Positions 30,666 through 40,034 are shown, counted from the stretch's first letter. The stretch is 64,000 nucleotides of DNA from an uncultured Alphaproteobacteria bacterium (GCA_903934325.1 CAIZNH010000001.1:26229-90228); one strand, 5' to 3'. Numbers and translations: made by a program. The notes: generated from the sequence alone by a model not told the origin.

Positions 30666-30876
30666 GTCGTTTGTCCTCTGAACAATTAAGTCCTCCCGCA
30701 TCCCGCGGGGGCCATAAACCAGTTTATCGGCCAAGAAAAGCAGGACTTCGGCAGCTTTGCGCAAACCTCGCCCCTCCCATTGCCGTAGGGGCTAAACGCA
30801 GAAGGTCGAAAGAGTTTCCAGCAAAAGCCACAGAGCATGATTGCCAAGCCCTGCGGCTGCGGTAAACATTGCCGTC

Positions 30877-31692
30877 ATGACGACACTTCCGCGCCTCACC
30901 AAGCTCGTCCTCGCCCTGCTGGCGTTCCTCCCGCTCTATTTCGCGGTTGCCGCGCTTGGCACCAAGATCGGCATATGGGGCTGGCAGATCGGGCTGATGG
31001 CGCTGACGCTGGGCGGCGGGGCGATCCTGCTGGGGCTGACGGCGCTGATCGCGCTCGTATCGCTGGTTCTCGGGGTTCGCGCCAAGCCGCGCAGCAATGC
31101 CGTGCTCGGGATTGCGATCATCGGCCTGCTGGTGCCGGGCGCGGGGATGGCGGTGTTCGGCTCTGCGGCCGGAAAGGGCGCAGCCAATCCGATCCACGAC
31201 ATCGCCACCGACACCGGCAATCCGCCTGCCTTTTCGGCTGCCACCATGGCCGCGCGCGAAAAGTCCGGCGCCAATCCGCTCAATGATTACCAGACCCCGC
31301 TCGGCCAGATCGCGCTGTTCCAGAAGACCGGCGTTGCGCCCGAACTGGCGGTGAAGAGCCATGCCCAGATCATCACCGACCGCAAGGACCGTCCGGCCCC
31401 GCTGCCATTGGGCGGCGCGAGCAAGGCCGAGGGTATCGCGGCTGTGAAGGCGGCGATGGCGGCGATGGGCCTTGCCGATATCCGCGCCGATGACGCCGCC
31501 GGCGTGGTCGAGGGGACGGCCGAGACCTTCTGGTTCGGCTTCAAGGACGATGTCGTCGCCCGCGTGGGCGATACCCAGATCGACTTCCGTTCGGTCAGCC
31601 GGGTGGGGGTGAGCGATCTTGGCGCGAACACCGCGCGGATCAATGACCTGCGCACCCGCACCGAGACCCTGCTGGGATCGGCCAGCCGCTAA
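30877..31692 (+). CDS. DUF1499 family membrane protein
   Basis: A 271-residue protein with three hydrophobic segments in the first 110 residues (LVLALLAFLPLYFAVAALG onward) and a C-terminal soluble domain of the DUF1499 type, recognisable by EGTAETFWFGFKDDVVARV and DFRSVSRVGVSDLGANTARI. The function of the family is not known. ATG 30877 is preferred over the TTG at 30841. It overlaps the convergent phosphatidyltransferase gene by four bases and has no other partner on this strand. Confidence 0.85.
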   Translation: MTTLPRLTKLVLALLAFLPLYFAVAALGTKIGIWGWQIGLMALTLGGGAILLGLTALIALVSLVLGVRAKPRSNAVLGIAIIGLLVPGAGMAVFGSAAGKGAANPIHDIATDTGNPPAFSAATMAAREKSGANPLNDYQTPLGQIALFQKTGVAPELAVKSHAQIITDRKDRPAPLPLGGASKAEGIAAVKAAMAAMGLADIRADDAAGVVEGTAETFWFGFKDDVVARVGDTQIDFRSVSRVGVSDLGANTARINDLRTRTETLLGSASR

Positions 31693-32294
31693 TCGCGAAA
31701 GGCTGACGCGGCCATCGCGCTGCGCTGGAACACGGTCAGCACGCACAGGCCGGCATAGGCATAGGCAATCGCTCCGAACCATGCGGGCCAGAGGCACATG
31801 GCGATGAACACCGCGATGGTCTCTGCCCCCTCGGCCAAACCCGTGGAATAGAAGAAGCTCTTCTTGCCGTGGGCCTCGGTTTCGGCCCCGCGCTTGCCCG
31901 CGATGACGGCAAAGGCGAGGAAGCTTACGCCTGTGAGCACGAAGCTGGCCACCAGCACCAGTGCAGGCAGGGTGTTGGCGGCGCTGAGGATGCCGAAGCC
32001 GAGCGGCACGCTGACATAGAAGGCAAAGTCCGCGACGATATCGAAATAGCCGCCGAGGTCGGACGGGCCTCTTGCCCGCGCGACCGCTCCGTCGAGGCCG
32101 TCGAGCAGGCGATTGGCGATGATCAGCGCAAGGCCCCAGCCGATGTGGCCGAGCGCGATGGCGCCCGCGCCCGCAAGGCCCAGCGCAAGGCCGGTGAAGG
32201 TCAGCGCATTGGCCGTGACCCCCGCCTGCGCGAGCATGCGACCAGCGGCATTGAGCGCCGGATCGATCAGCGGGCGCAGCTTCGCATCAAGCAT
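31689..32294 (-). CDS. CDP-alcohol phosphatidyltransferase family membrane enzyme
   Basis: A 201-residue membrane enzyme that joins an alcohol to a CDP-diacylglycerol-type donor in phospholipid synthesis. The family signature is complete: DGLDGAVARARGPSDLGGYF followed by DIVAD gives the four metal-binding aspartates. Five or six membrane segments are visible. Whether it makes phosphatidylglycerophosphate, phosphatidylserine or another lipid cannot be told; no companion lipid gene is adjacent. It starts inside the last eight bases of the nucleoside transporter gene. Confidence 0.87.
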   Translation of the reverse strand: MLDAKLRPLIDPALNAAGRMLAQAGVTANALTFTGLALGLAGAGAIALGHIGWGLALIIANRLLDGLDGAVARARGPSDLGGYFDIVADFAFYVSVPLGFGILSAANTLPALVLVASFVLTGVSFLAFAVIAGKRGAETEAHGKKSFFYSTGLAEGAETIAVFIAMCLWPAWFGAIAYAYAGLCVLTVFQRSAMAASAFRD

Positions 32295-33561
32295 AGGTGA
32301 CGAGCCCGATCCACGCCCCCGTCATCGCGCTGGCGAGGTTGCCGCTGATCCAGCTCTTCATCCCCAGCCCCGCCGCCTCGGCGCGGCGTTCGGGGCAGAG
32401 CGTGCCGATGGTCGAGACCAGCAGGCCCACGCTGGCAAGGTTGGCGACGCCGCACAGGGCATAGGTTACGATCAGCTGGCTGCGCAGGCCGAGCGTTCCG
32501 GCGGGGAGCGCGGCGAGTTCGAGATAGGCGACATATTCGTTGAGCACCGCCTTGGTGCCCATCAATCCGCCCGCAGCCTGCGCCTCGCTCCACGGCACGC
32601 CGAGCAGCCACATGAACGGCGCCAGCACCCAGCCAAGCAGGCGCTTGAGGCTGAGCGGATCGCCATCGACGAAGGGCAACGCCGCCAGCATCCCGTCGAC
32701 CAGCGCCACCAGCGCAAAGACGGTGATGATTACCGCGATCACCGCAAGGAACAGCTGCATCCCGTCCATCGTGCCCTTGACGATGGCATCGATGCTGCTC
32801 TCGTATTTCAGGCCGGGATCCTCCTTGTCCACCTCGGTCGCGGTGTCGCCCTCCTGCGGCGGCACCATCAGCCGCGCGATCAGCAGCGCGGCGGGGAGCG
32901 AGATCAGCGAGGCGGAGATCATGTGGCCGGTCGCGTCCGGCACCACGGCTTTGAGGGTGGTGGCATAGAGGATCAGGATCGCGCCCGAGATGGTCGCCAT
33001 CGTCAGGGTCATGATCTGGAACAGTTCCGAGCGGCTGACGCGGGCGAAATAGGCGCGGGTGACAAGCGGCGCCTCGACCACGCCGAGGAACACGCTCGCC
33101 CCGCCGGACAGGCCGACCACGCCGGAGACGCCAAGCGAGCGCCGCAGCAGGAAGGAGAGGCCGTTCACCATCCAGCGCAGCACGCCCCAGTGCCACAGCA
33201 GCGCGGCCAAGGCCGAGAAGACAATCACCAGCGGCAGGATCTGGAAGGCGATCACCAGCGGCGTCTGCGCGCCTTCCTTCAGCACGAAAGGCAGCTCCGC
33301 CCCGCCCACATAGCCGAACATGTAGGACGAGCCCTTGAGCGTCGCTGCCTCGACCGCGCTCACCGCATTGTTGACGAGGCCGACCGCCGCCCACACGGCT
33401 GGCACCCGCACGATCAGCAGCGCCAGCAGCCCCTGCATCACCAGCGCGCCTGCGATCCAGCGCCAGCCGGGATGGCCGCGGCGGTTCTCGCTCACGGCCC
33501 AGGCCAGCCCCATCAGCACCGCGATCCCGATGAACCCGCGCAGCTGGTCGAACAGCTCCAT
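32287..33561 (-). CDS. NupC-family concentrative nucleoside transporter
   Basis: A 424-residue inner-membrane protein of the CNT family, which takes up nucleosides with Na+ or H+. Diagnostic stretches are LSGGASVFLGVVEAPLVTRAY, the signature MATISGAILILYA and TKAVLNEYVAYLELAAL near the end, followed by YALCGVANLASVG. ATG 33561 is chosen because GGGTGAG lies just upstream and it starts five bases after the preceding stop; ATG 33582 is possible. It shares a leftward string with the flavin reductase fusion and the phosphatidyltransferase, but no common pathway is evident. Confidence 0.9.
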   Translation of the reverse strand: MELFDQLRGFIGIAVLMGLAWAVSENRRGHPGWRWIAGALVMQGLLALLIVRVPAVWAAVGLVNNAVSAVEAATLKGSSYMFGYVGGAELPFVLKEGAQTPLVIAFQILPLVIVFSALAALLWHWGVLRWMVNGLSFLLRRSLGVSGVVGLSGGASVFLGVVEAPLVTRAYFARVSRSELFQIMTLTMATISGAILILYATTLKAVVPDATGHMISASLISLPAALLIARLMVPPQEGDTATEVDKEDPGLKYESSIDAIVKGTMDGMQLFLAVIAVIITVFALVALVDGMLAALPFVDGDPLSLKRLLGWVLAPFMWLLGVPWSEAQAAGGLMGTKAVLNEYVAYLELAALPAGTLGLRSQLIVTYALCGVANLASVGLLVSTIGTLCPERRAEAAGLGMKSWISGNLASAMTGAWIGLVTYA

Positions 33562-33566
33562 GCCGC

Positions 33567-35708
33567 TCACCCGCGCCGCCATGCGTGATAGCGCTCGACC
33601 CATTTGAGCAACCCTTCGGGCTTGTGCGCCTTCTTCCAGTTGCCGGCGGCGAATTTGTTGGCCTCAACCATGGTCGGATAGGCGTGGATCGTGCCGAGGA
33701 TCTTGTTGAGCCCGATGCCGTGCTTCATCGCCAGCACATATTCGGCCAGCAGTTCGCCCGCCTGGCTCCCTACGATGGTGGCGCCCAGCACCGTGTCCTT
33801 GCCGCCAGCCGGGGTGAGCACCTTGACGAAGCCCCGCGTCTCGCTCTCGGCAATCGCGCGGTCGAGATCGTCCAATTCATAGCGCGTCACCTCAACCGCT
33901 ATGCCCTGCTCTGCCGCCTCGCGTTCATTGAGGCCGACGCGGGCGAACTCGGGATCGAGGAAGGTGACGGCCGGGATCACCCGGTAATCGGCCTTGAACT
34001 TGCGGAAGGTCCCGAACAGCGCGTTGACGCTGGCGTACCACGCCTGATGGCTGGCGGTGTGGGTGAACTGGTAGGGCCCGGCGACGTCTCCGCAGGCGAA
34101 GATGTTGGGGAAGCGGGTGGCGAGGAATTCGTCGGTGACGACGGTGTTCGCGGTGTCGACCCCGATATCCTCCAGCCCGAAACCGGTGAGCCGCGCGCGG
34201 CGGCCGACTGCGACGATCAGGGCATCGAAGGGCACCTGCACCTCGGCCCCGTCATGCGCGGCGATCAACGTGCGCCCCTCGATCCGCACGGCCCGATGGC
34301 CGGTGAGTACCCGCACCCCGTCAGCCTCCAGCACCACCTTGGCGAGCGCGGAAACGTCCTCATCCTCGCGGCCCAGCAGCGCGTCCGCCATCTCGACCTG
34401 CGTCACCTTCGAGCCCAGCCGCGCCAGCGCCTGCGACAGCTCGCAGCCGATCGGCCCGCCGCCCAGCACCGCGACGCGCGCAGGCGCTGTGTCCATCGCC
34501 GTAAAGGCCTCCCACATGGTCTCGCTGGTGAGGTAGCCGCTGGCTTCGATCCCGGGGATCGGCGGCACCACAGGCTCGGCCCCGCTGGCGATCACGATAC
34601 TCCGCGTGGTCAGGCGCTGGGTGCCGCCATCATTGCGCGCAATCTCGACCGTCCACGGGTCGATCACCCGCGCATGGCCCTTGACCACATCGACCCCGAG
34701 GCCGGTGTAGCGCTCCACGCTGTCATGCGGCTCGATCGCCTTGATGGCGTCCATCACCCGCGCGATCACCGCCTTGAACGGCACCTGCGGTTCGGTTGCG
34801 ACAAGGCCATACTTGTCCGCCTCGCGCATCATGCTCGCCACCTTGGCGCTCTTGATCAGCGCCTTGGACGGCACGCAGCCAGTGTTGAGACAGTCGCCGC
34901 CCATCTCCTTGGCCTCGACCAGCGTGACCTTGGCCTTCACCGTAGCGGCGATATAGGCCGAGACCAGCCCCGCCGCGCCCGCACCGATCACCACCATGTT
35001 GCGGTCGAACTTGGCGGGCCGCGTGAAGCCCGCATAGACCTTGCGGCGTTGCAATGCGCCGATCACCAGCTTGGCCAGCCACGGCGCGATGCCGAGCAGC
35101 ACGAAGCTCCCCAGCACCCCCGGCGAGGCAATGCCCTTGAGGCTGTCGATCCGCGCCAGCTGCGTGCCGGCGTTCACATAGACGATGGTGCCGAGCAGCA
35201 TCCCCACCTGACTGACCCAGACATAGGTCCAGGTGCGGATGCGGGTGAGGCCCATCACGAGGTTCACCACGAAGAAGGGAAAGGCCGGGATCATCCGCAG
35301 GGTAAAGAGATAGAACGCCCCGTCGCGCTCCACTCCGGCGTTGATCGCCTTCAGCCGCTCGCCGAAGCGCGCCTCGATAGAGTCGCGCAGCACATAGCGC
35401 GAGGAGAGGAAGGCGAAGGTCGCCCCGATGGTCGAGGCGAAGGAGACCAGCACCGTGCCGCCCACCACGCCGAACAGCGCGCCTGCCGCCAGCGTCATGA
35501 TCGCCGCGCCGGGCAAGGAGGCCGCCGTCACCGCGACATAGGCGAGGAAGAACCCGGCGATCACCGCCAGCGCATTGTCCTGCTGGAAGGCGCGCAGATC
35601 GGCGGCGAGCGCCTTGATCCCCTCCAACGTAAGATATTGCCCCAGCCCGAAGGCGAAATAGGCCGCAACCAGCGCGGCGAGCGCGGCAAGGATGGCAAGC
35701 TTCTTCAC
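33567..35708 (-). CDS. Fusion of VTT (TVP38/TMEM64) membrane domain and flavin disulfide reductase
   Basis: A 713-residue two-part protein. Residues 1 to about 225 are a polytopic VTT/DedA-like membrane domain with SLPGAAIMTLAAGALFG and LRMIPAFPFFVVNLVMGL. From about residue 240 comes a mercuric-reductase-like flavoprotein: FAD motif VVIGAGAAGLVSAY, redox-active disulfide CLNTGCVPSK, NAD(P)H motif VLGGGPIGCELSQAL, FACGDVAG and a dimerisation domain with GTIHAYPTMVEAN. The C-terminal cysteine pair of true mercuric reductases is absent, so mercury is an unlikely substrate. The fusion may pass electrons from NAD(P)H to a membrane thiol or quinone; the acceptor is unknown. Confidence 0.9.
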   Translation of the reverse strand: MKKLAILAALAALVAAYFAFGLGQYLTLEGIKALAADLRAFQQDNALAVIAGFFLAYVAVTAASLPGAAIMTLAAGALFGVVGGTVLVSFASTIGATFAFLSSRYVLRDSIEARFGERLKAINAGVERDGAFYLFTLRMIPAFPFFVVNLVMGLTRIRTWTYVWVSQVGMLLGTIVYVNAGTQLARIDSLKGIASPGVLGSFVLLGIAPWLAKLVIGALQRRKVYAGFTRPAKFDRNMVVIGAGAAGLVSAYIAATVKAKVTLVEAKEMGGDCLNTGCVPSKALIKSAKVASMMREADKYGLVATEPQVPFKAVIARVMDAIKAIEPHDSVERYTGLGVDVVKGHARVIDPWTVEIARNDGGTQRLTTRSIVIASGAEPVVPPIPGIEASGYLTSETMWEAFTAMDTAPARVAVLGGGPIGCELSQALARLGSKVTQVEMADALLGREDEDVSALAKVVLEADGVRVLTGHRAVRIEGRTLIAAHDGAEVQVPFDALIVAVGRRARLTGFGLEDIGVDTANTVVTDEFLATRFPNIFACGDVAGPYQFTHTASHQAWYASVNALFGTFRKFKADYRVIPAVTFLDPEFARVGLNEREAAEQGIAVEVTRYELDDLDRAIAESETRGFVKVLTPAGGKDTVLGATIVGSQAGELLAEYVLAMKHGIGLNKILGTIHAYPTMVEANKFAAGNWKKAHKPEGLLKWVERYHAWRRG

Positions 35709-35718
35709 GTGTGACCCC

Positions 35719-36936
35719 TCATGAACCGGCCAGCGCGGCGTATCCGGCTATCCAGCGCCTGTCGATGGCGTGCTTCCAGCGCCGCGCCCAGCCGCCTTGT
35801 GCCGCGAGAGGGCCATAGCTGGCAATCGCGGAGCCATCGCCGGTGTTGATGAGATAGAGGCTGTGGCGGCGCGGGTGGTAGGAGGCACGCGGCGGCTCGC
35901 CCTGAAGCGCGGCCCGCAGGTTCGCCGCAAGCACCGGCCCGGCCATCACCGCATGGACACCCGAATGCGCCAGCGAGCGGTCGGTTCGAGCGGCGACATC
36001 TCCGGCAGCGAAGACATGGGGGTGGGAAAGCGAGCGCTGCTGCGCGTCCACCGCGACAAAGCCTCGCCCGTCGAGCGCCAGCCCGCTCGGCCGCAGCCAC
36101 GGCGGCGGCGCGCTGCCGAGCGCGGCGATGAGGAGATCGGCAGGTTCGAGCGAAACCAGTTCATCCTCCGCCGTTCGTGTCGAGCGAAGTCGAGACACGG
36201 GTTGCGCGCTGGGCCTCTCGACTGCGCTCGAGGCGAACGGAGGTAGGGTTATGTGTGCCACCAGCCGCCCATCCTCGATCCGTGCATCCCCGACGATCAC
36301 CGCAATCCCCTGCCGCGCCAGTGCTGCCGCGACGCGCCGCCGCACGGCTGTGCCGAAACCGGGGAGCAGGCCGCCTGCGCCGGTCACCAGTGTCACTTCA
36401 GGCCGGACGGATGCTCCGGCGAGATGGCGCAGCCCGAAAGCCAGCTCCACGCCCCCGGCCCCGCCGCCTGCCACCACGATGCGGGCGGGGGCATCGAGGG
36501 CCGCGATCCGCTCCACAAACCCTTCGATCGGGCGAATGTCGAGGATGCGCGGATCATCGCCCAGCACCGCGCGTGCCCGCCCCACCCCGCCGGTATCGAG
36601 CGAGGCGATGTCGAAGGTGATGGTCTCGCCGCTGTCCGTTTGCGCGGCCCGCGCTTCGGGATCGAGCGCGACAAGGCGGCCCTGAAGCCACATCACCCCC
36701 GCCCGCGCCGCCAGCGCCGCCAGATCGACCAGCCCCTCGTCCTTGTCGTGCTGTCCTGCCAGCCAGCCCGGCACCATGCCGGAATAGCGCAGGTGGCGCT
36801 GAGGCGTGAGCAGCAGCGTGCGAACGCCCGCTGGAGGACCGCGCCTGATCCAGTCGGCCAGCACCGCAACATGAGCATGGCCGCCGCCTGCCAGCAGCAG
36901 GGTTTGCTCGGGAAGCGCGGGGCGCGGTGTGGCCAT
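35719..36936 (-). CDS. Pyridine nucleotide-disulfide oxidoreductase of the SelD-associated type
   Basis: A 405-residue NDH-2/sulfide-quinone-reductase-like flavoprotein with LLLAGGGHAHVAVL at the N-terminus, HLRYSGMVPGWLAGQ, the second dinucleotide motif IVVAGGGAGGVELAFGL and HVFAAGDVA near the end. It resembles the TIGR03169 family, whose members often stand beside or are fused to selenophosphate synthase; no selD is visible here. Its gene carries an in-frame REP-like insertion at 36171-36240, adding about 24 residues of unusual sequence in a loop before the EPADLLIAALGSAPP strand. It is followed 10 bases later by the VTT-flavoprotein fusion, so the two flavoproteins are probably co-expressed. 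Confidence 0.85.
   Translation of the reverse strand: MATPRPALPEQTLLLAGGGHAHVAVLADWIRRGPPAGVRTLLLTPQRHLRYSGMVPGWLAGQHDKDEGLVDLAALAARAGVMWLQGRLVALDPEARAAQTDSGETITFDIASLDTGGVGRARAVLGDDPRILDIRPIEGFVERIAALDAPARIVVAGGGAGGVELAFGLRHLAGASVRPEVTLVTGAGGLLPGFGTAVRRRVAAALARQGIAVIVGDARIEDGRLVAHITLPPFASSAVERPSAQPVSRLRSTRTAEDELVSLEPADLLIAALGSAPPPWLRPSGLALDGRGFVAVDAQQRSLSHPHVFAAGDVAARTDRSLAHSGVHAVMAGPVLAANLRAALQGEPPRASYHPRRHSLYLINTGDGSAIASYGPLAAQGGWARRWKHAIDRRWIAGYAALAGS
36171..36240. repeat. REP-like palindromic element inside the flavoprotein gene
   Basis: Seventy bases bounded by CCGTTCG and CGAACGG. Two hairpins lie inside: GTGTCGAGCGAAGTCGAGACAC and CCTCTCGACTGCGCTCGAGG. The same terminal sequences bound the element at 47494-47586, so both belong to one family of intergenic repeats. 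Here the element is read through in frame by the gene on the minus strand. Confidence 0.75.
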
Positions 36937-37227
36937 ACCCGCATCTCATGCCCAATCGCAGCCGGTTCAGCTACCGGCAAGGTTGATGCGCTATCGGCGC
37001 CGGACAGACGAAAATGCTTCGCAATAGCTTCCCATAGGTTCGTAGCTTCATGAATTTGCACATAATCCGCCCGCTGGAACCGCAGGGGGTCTGGGCGATT
37101 AAAACGTTGCAGCAATCGGTGTTGCGCGCCATGCACCTTGCCACCTGTTCACCGGGCAGGCCGGCGGCATGGGCAAAGGCAGGCATGATGGAACGCTCGA
37201 ACACAGGTTCTGGACGGATGGGCTGCC
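36937..37227. promoter_or_regulatory. Divergent spacer upstream of flavoprotein and export-like operons
   Basis: A 291-base gap between two divergent genes. It should carry promoters for both directions. I find no convincing operator or riboswitch; two short open frames in it have no ribosome-binding site or recognisable product. Confidence 0.4.
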
Positions 37228-39006
37228 GTGGCCGGTGAAGGTGCCTCGCACGGCGCGCAGATTTCGCTGACCAAGTTCTTCCGGATCTTTGCCGAGATCC
37301 TGAAGCCGGAAAGCAGCTTTTACTGGCTGGCGGTAGTCTATGGCGTAGGCATCAGCCTGCTCAGTCTTGCCACCCCGATCTCGGTGCAGATGCTGATCAA
37401 CACCGTCGCCAACACCGCGCTGCCCGCGCTGCTTGTGGTTCTGTCGATCACGCTGTTCGTGCTGCTGCTGTTCTCCTCGTTGCTCTATGCCTTGCGCGTC
37501 CACCTGATGGAACTGTTCGCACGGCGGTTCTACGCCCGCATGGTCAGCGAGATTTCGCTGATCGCGATCTATGCTCAGAACCCGTTCTTCACCGACACCT
37601 CGCGCGGGGCGCTGTTCAACCGCTATTTCGACGTGCTCTCGATCATGTCGCGGATGCCGATCCTGGTGCTCGACGGCTTTTCGATCCTGCTCGGCATCAC
37701 GGTCGGCTTCGTGCTGGTGTCGCTCTATCACCCGCTGTTCCTGCTCTTCACGCTGGTGATGGTGGCGCTGATATGGACGATCTGGCTGGTGTGGGGCTCG
37801 CGCGCGATCCGGGCGGCGATGGATGTCAGCCACGCCAAGCACGGCACCGCGATGTGGCTCCAGCAGATCGGGGAATCCAACGGCTTCTTCAAGTCGCAGC
37901 AGCGCGTCGATTATGCCATCGCGCAGACCGACAAGGCGACCCACGCCTATCTCAACGCGCGCAAACGCTATTTCCGCAAGCACTTCTCGCAGACTGTCTC
38001 CTTCCTGTTCCTCTATGCCTCGGCGAGCGCGGTGCTGCTCGGGCTTGGCGGCTGGCTGGTGATCCAGGCCGAGCTGACGCTGGGCCAGCTGGTGGCGGCC
38101 GAGCTAGTGCTGTCTGCGGCTTTCTTCGGGGTCGCGCAGCTGGGCAACTACCTCCAGTATTTCTACGAGCTGTGCGCCGCGGGCGAGGAAGTGGCGCAGT
38201 TCTTCGATGTCGAGCAGGAAACGCCCACCGGCGATGATCCGATCATCGGCAGCGATCATACGCTGGTGTTCCGCAAGGTGCGCGGCAAGGCCCGGTACGA
38301 GGACGCCGAGCTCGATTTCGCGATCCCCACCGGCGCGATCGTGATGGCATCGACCAGCCAGCACGGCCTCCAGCGCATGTTCACCAATGTGCTCAAGATG
38401 TACCAGCTGCCCACCTCGGGCTATGTCACGCTGGGCGGGACGGATTTGAAGGATATCGAGGCGCACCACCTGCGCATGACGATCTACGTGCTCGACCGGC
38501 CGACCTTCGTGCCGATGACGATCCGGCAATATCTCAGCCTGTCCTGCGCGACGGGCGAAAGCTGGCGGATGCTCGATGCGCTTGAAGCCGTGGGGCTGGC
38601 CGATGCGGTGGCGGGGCTGGAAAAGGGCCTCGACACGATGGTCGCGGCGACCGGCTATCCGCTCTCGACCAGCGAACTGCTGCAACTGAAGCTGGCAAGC
38701 GCGATCCTTGCCCGCCCCCGCTTCCTGGTGCTGACCAAGCTGTTCGATCTGATCGACGCGGAAGATCTCGCCCGCACCTTTGCCGCGCTGCGCGAAACGG
38801 CCTTCACCACGGTGGTCTATTTCTCCGCCCGCGAGGCGCCGATCGGCTGCTCGCACTTCGTCCACATGGAAGCCCAGACACAGCACTGGTTCAGCGATTA
38901 CGCCGCCTTTGCCGAGGCCCGCCGAAGCCGCCGCAGCGCCGCCAACGACAAGGCCAGACTGCGCGCGCAGATCAGCCGACCGGACGGCGAAGGAGAGCCG
39001 GCATGA
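37228..39006 (+). CDS. ABC-exporter-like membrane protein with degenerate ATPase domain
   Basis: A 592-residue protein with the architecture of a type I ABC exporter: six membrane segments in residues 25-310, then a nucleotide-binding-like domain (about 335-560). All catalytic motifs of that domain are altered. The Walker A place reads ASTSQHGLQR, with no GKS/T. The Q-loop glutamine is lost (VLDRPTF). The signature reads LSTSELLQLKLASAI instead of LSGGQ. Walker B reads FLVLTKLFDLID with Thr-Lys for Asp-Glu, and the switch histidine is Ser (VVYFSAR). ATP hydrolysis is therefore very unlikely. GTG 37228 with GGACGG upstream is the only plausible start. It overlaps an HlyD-type gene, and a TolC-type gene follows. 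Confidence 0.85.
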   Translation: MAGEGASHGAQISLTKFFRIFAEILKPESSFYWLAVVYGVGISLLSLATPISVQMLINTVANTALPALLVVLSITLFVLLLFSSLLYALRVHLMELFARRFYARMVSEISLIAIYAQNPFFTDTSRGALFNRYFDVLSIMSRMPILVLDGFSILLGITVGFVLVSLYHPLFLLFTLVMVALIWTIWLVWGSRAIRAAMDVSHAKHGTAMWLQQIGESNGFFKSQQRVDYAIAQTDKATHAYLNARKRYFRKHFSQTVSFLFLYASASAVLLGLGGWLVIQAELTLGQLVAAELVLSAAFFGVAQLGNYLQYFYELCAAGEEVAQFFDVEQETPTGDDPIIGSDHTLVFRKVRGKARYEDAELDFAIPTGAIVMASTSQHGLQRMFTNVLKMYQLPTSGYVTLGGTDLKDIEAHHLRMTIYVLDRPTFVPMTIRQYLSLSCATGESWRMLDALEAVGLADAVAGLEKGLDTMVAATGYPLSTSELLQLKLASAILARPRFLVLTKLFDLIDAEDLARTFAALRETAFTTVVYFSAREAPIGCSHFVHMEAQTQHWFSDYAAFAEARRSRRSAANDKARLRAQISRPDGEGEPA

Positions 39007-40034
39007 CCGCGCTGGGTCGGATGTCACACCGCTTCACCGCGCTGGAATCGGTCAAGATCCCGCGCGTGATGCGCGCCATCTTCTACATGCTGCTCATCGC
39101 CTTCCTGTCGATGCTGGTGTTCCTGATCTACGCCCCCTGGGTGCAGACGGCGACCGGGCGCGGCGCGGTAAACACGCTCGATCCGGGCGAGCGCAAGCAG
39201 GATATCAACGCTGTCGTGCCGGGCCGGATCGAGGAGTGGTACGTGCGCGATGGCAGCGCGGTGAAGAAAGGCGATCCGATCGTCCGCATCGCCGATATCG
39301 ATCCCCAGCTGGTCGACCGGTTGCAGGCCGAGCGCGAACAGATCGCGCTGCAATTGCAGGCTGCACAGTCGGCGCTGGCCACCGCCCGGCTCGATGAACG
39401 CCGCGCGCGTGAGCTCTTTCAGGCGGGCCTTGCCCCGCGGCGCGATTATGAAGCGGTGCAGATCCGCATTGCCGAGCGCGAGGGGCAGGTCGCCGCTGCT
39501 GTGGCTGCCCTCAACCGTGCGGATGTAAACCTCTCGCGCCAGTCCTCGCAGATCGTGCGCGCCCCGCGCGACGGCTTCATCCAGAGCCTCAATGCCGGCG
39601 ACGTCTCGACCCTCATCAAGGCCGGCGACGTGCTCGCCACCTTTGTGCCCAATGCCGGGCAGCGGGTGGTCGAGATCTTCATCGACGGGCGCGATGTCGC
39701 GCTGGTGCAGCGCGGCGACAAGACCCGGATCATGTTCGAAGGCTGGCCCGCGGTGCAGTTCTCCGGCTGGCCCTCGGTCGCGGTCGGCACCTTTGGCGGG
39801 ACAGTGGTCGCGGTCGACCAGTCGGCCCAGATCGACGGGACTTTCCGCGTGCTGATCGTCGAGGACAAGAGCGATCCGCACCCCTGGCCGCCCGAACGCT
39901 TCGTGCGGCTGGGTGCCAAGGCGCAGGCCTGGGTGCAGCTCGAAACCGTGCCGGTCGGCTACGAAATCTGGCGTCAGCTCAACAATTTCCCGGCCGAGCT
40001 GCCGCCGGGCGAAATGCCCGCCGAAACGAAGTGA
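39003..40034 (+). CDS. HlyD-family periplasmic adaptor (membrane fusion protein)
   Basis: A 343-residue inner-membrane-anchored adaptor. One membrane helix (about residues 25-47, FYMLLIAFLSMLVFLIYA) is followed by a lipoyl half-motif VVPGRIEEWYVRDGSAVKKGDPI, a coiled coil (about 100-180) and the second half-motif IVRAPRDGFIQSLNAGDVSTL, then beta-barrel sequence. Such adaptors bridge an inner-membrane transporter and a TolC channel. The coiled coil is shorter than in HlyD itself. It overlaps the ABC-like gene and the TolC-like gene by four bases each, so the three proteins are very likely partners. The cargo is unknown. Confidence 0.9.
   Translation: MTALGRMSHRFTALESVKIPRVMRAIFYMLLIAFLSMLVFLIYAPWVQTATGRGAVNTLDPGERKQDINAVVPGRIEEWYVRDGSAVKKGDPIVRIADIDPQLVDRLQAEREQIALQLQAAQSALATARLDERRARELFQAGLAPRRDYEAVQIRIAEREGQVAAAVAALNRADVNLSRQSSQIVRAPRDGFIQSLNAGDVSTLIKAGDVLATFVPNAGQRVVEIFIDGRDVALVQRGDKTRIMFEGWPAVQFSGWPSVAVGTFGGTVVAVDQSAQIDGTFRVLIVEDKSDPHPWPPERFVRLGAKAQAWVQLETVPVGYEIWRQLNNFPAELPPGEMPAETK

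Noticed and set aside
32113..33588. Long + strand frame opposite the NupC-type gene
   Set aside because: His/Arg/Gln-rich shadow of a real membrane protein gene with clear family motifs on the minus strand.
33585..35714. Long + strand frame opposite the VTT-flavoprotein fusion
   Set aside because: Shadow frame; the minus strand encodes complete FAD, disulfide and membrane motifs.
36971..37238. Two short overlapping open frames in the spacer before the ABC-like gene
   Set aside because: No ribosome-binding site, no hydrophobic or domain pattern, and they lie on opposite strands over the same DNA.
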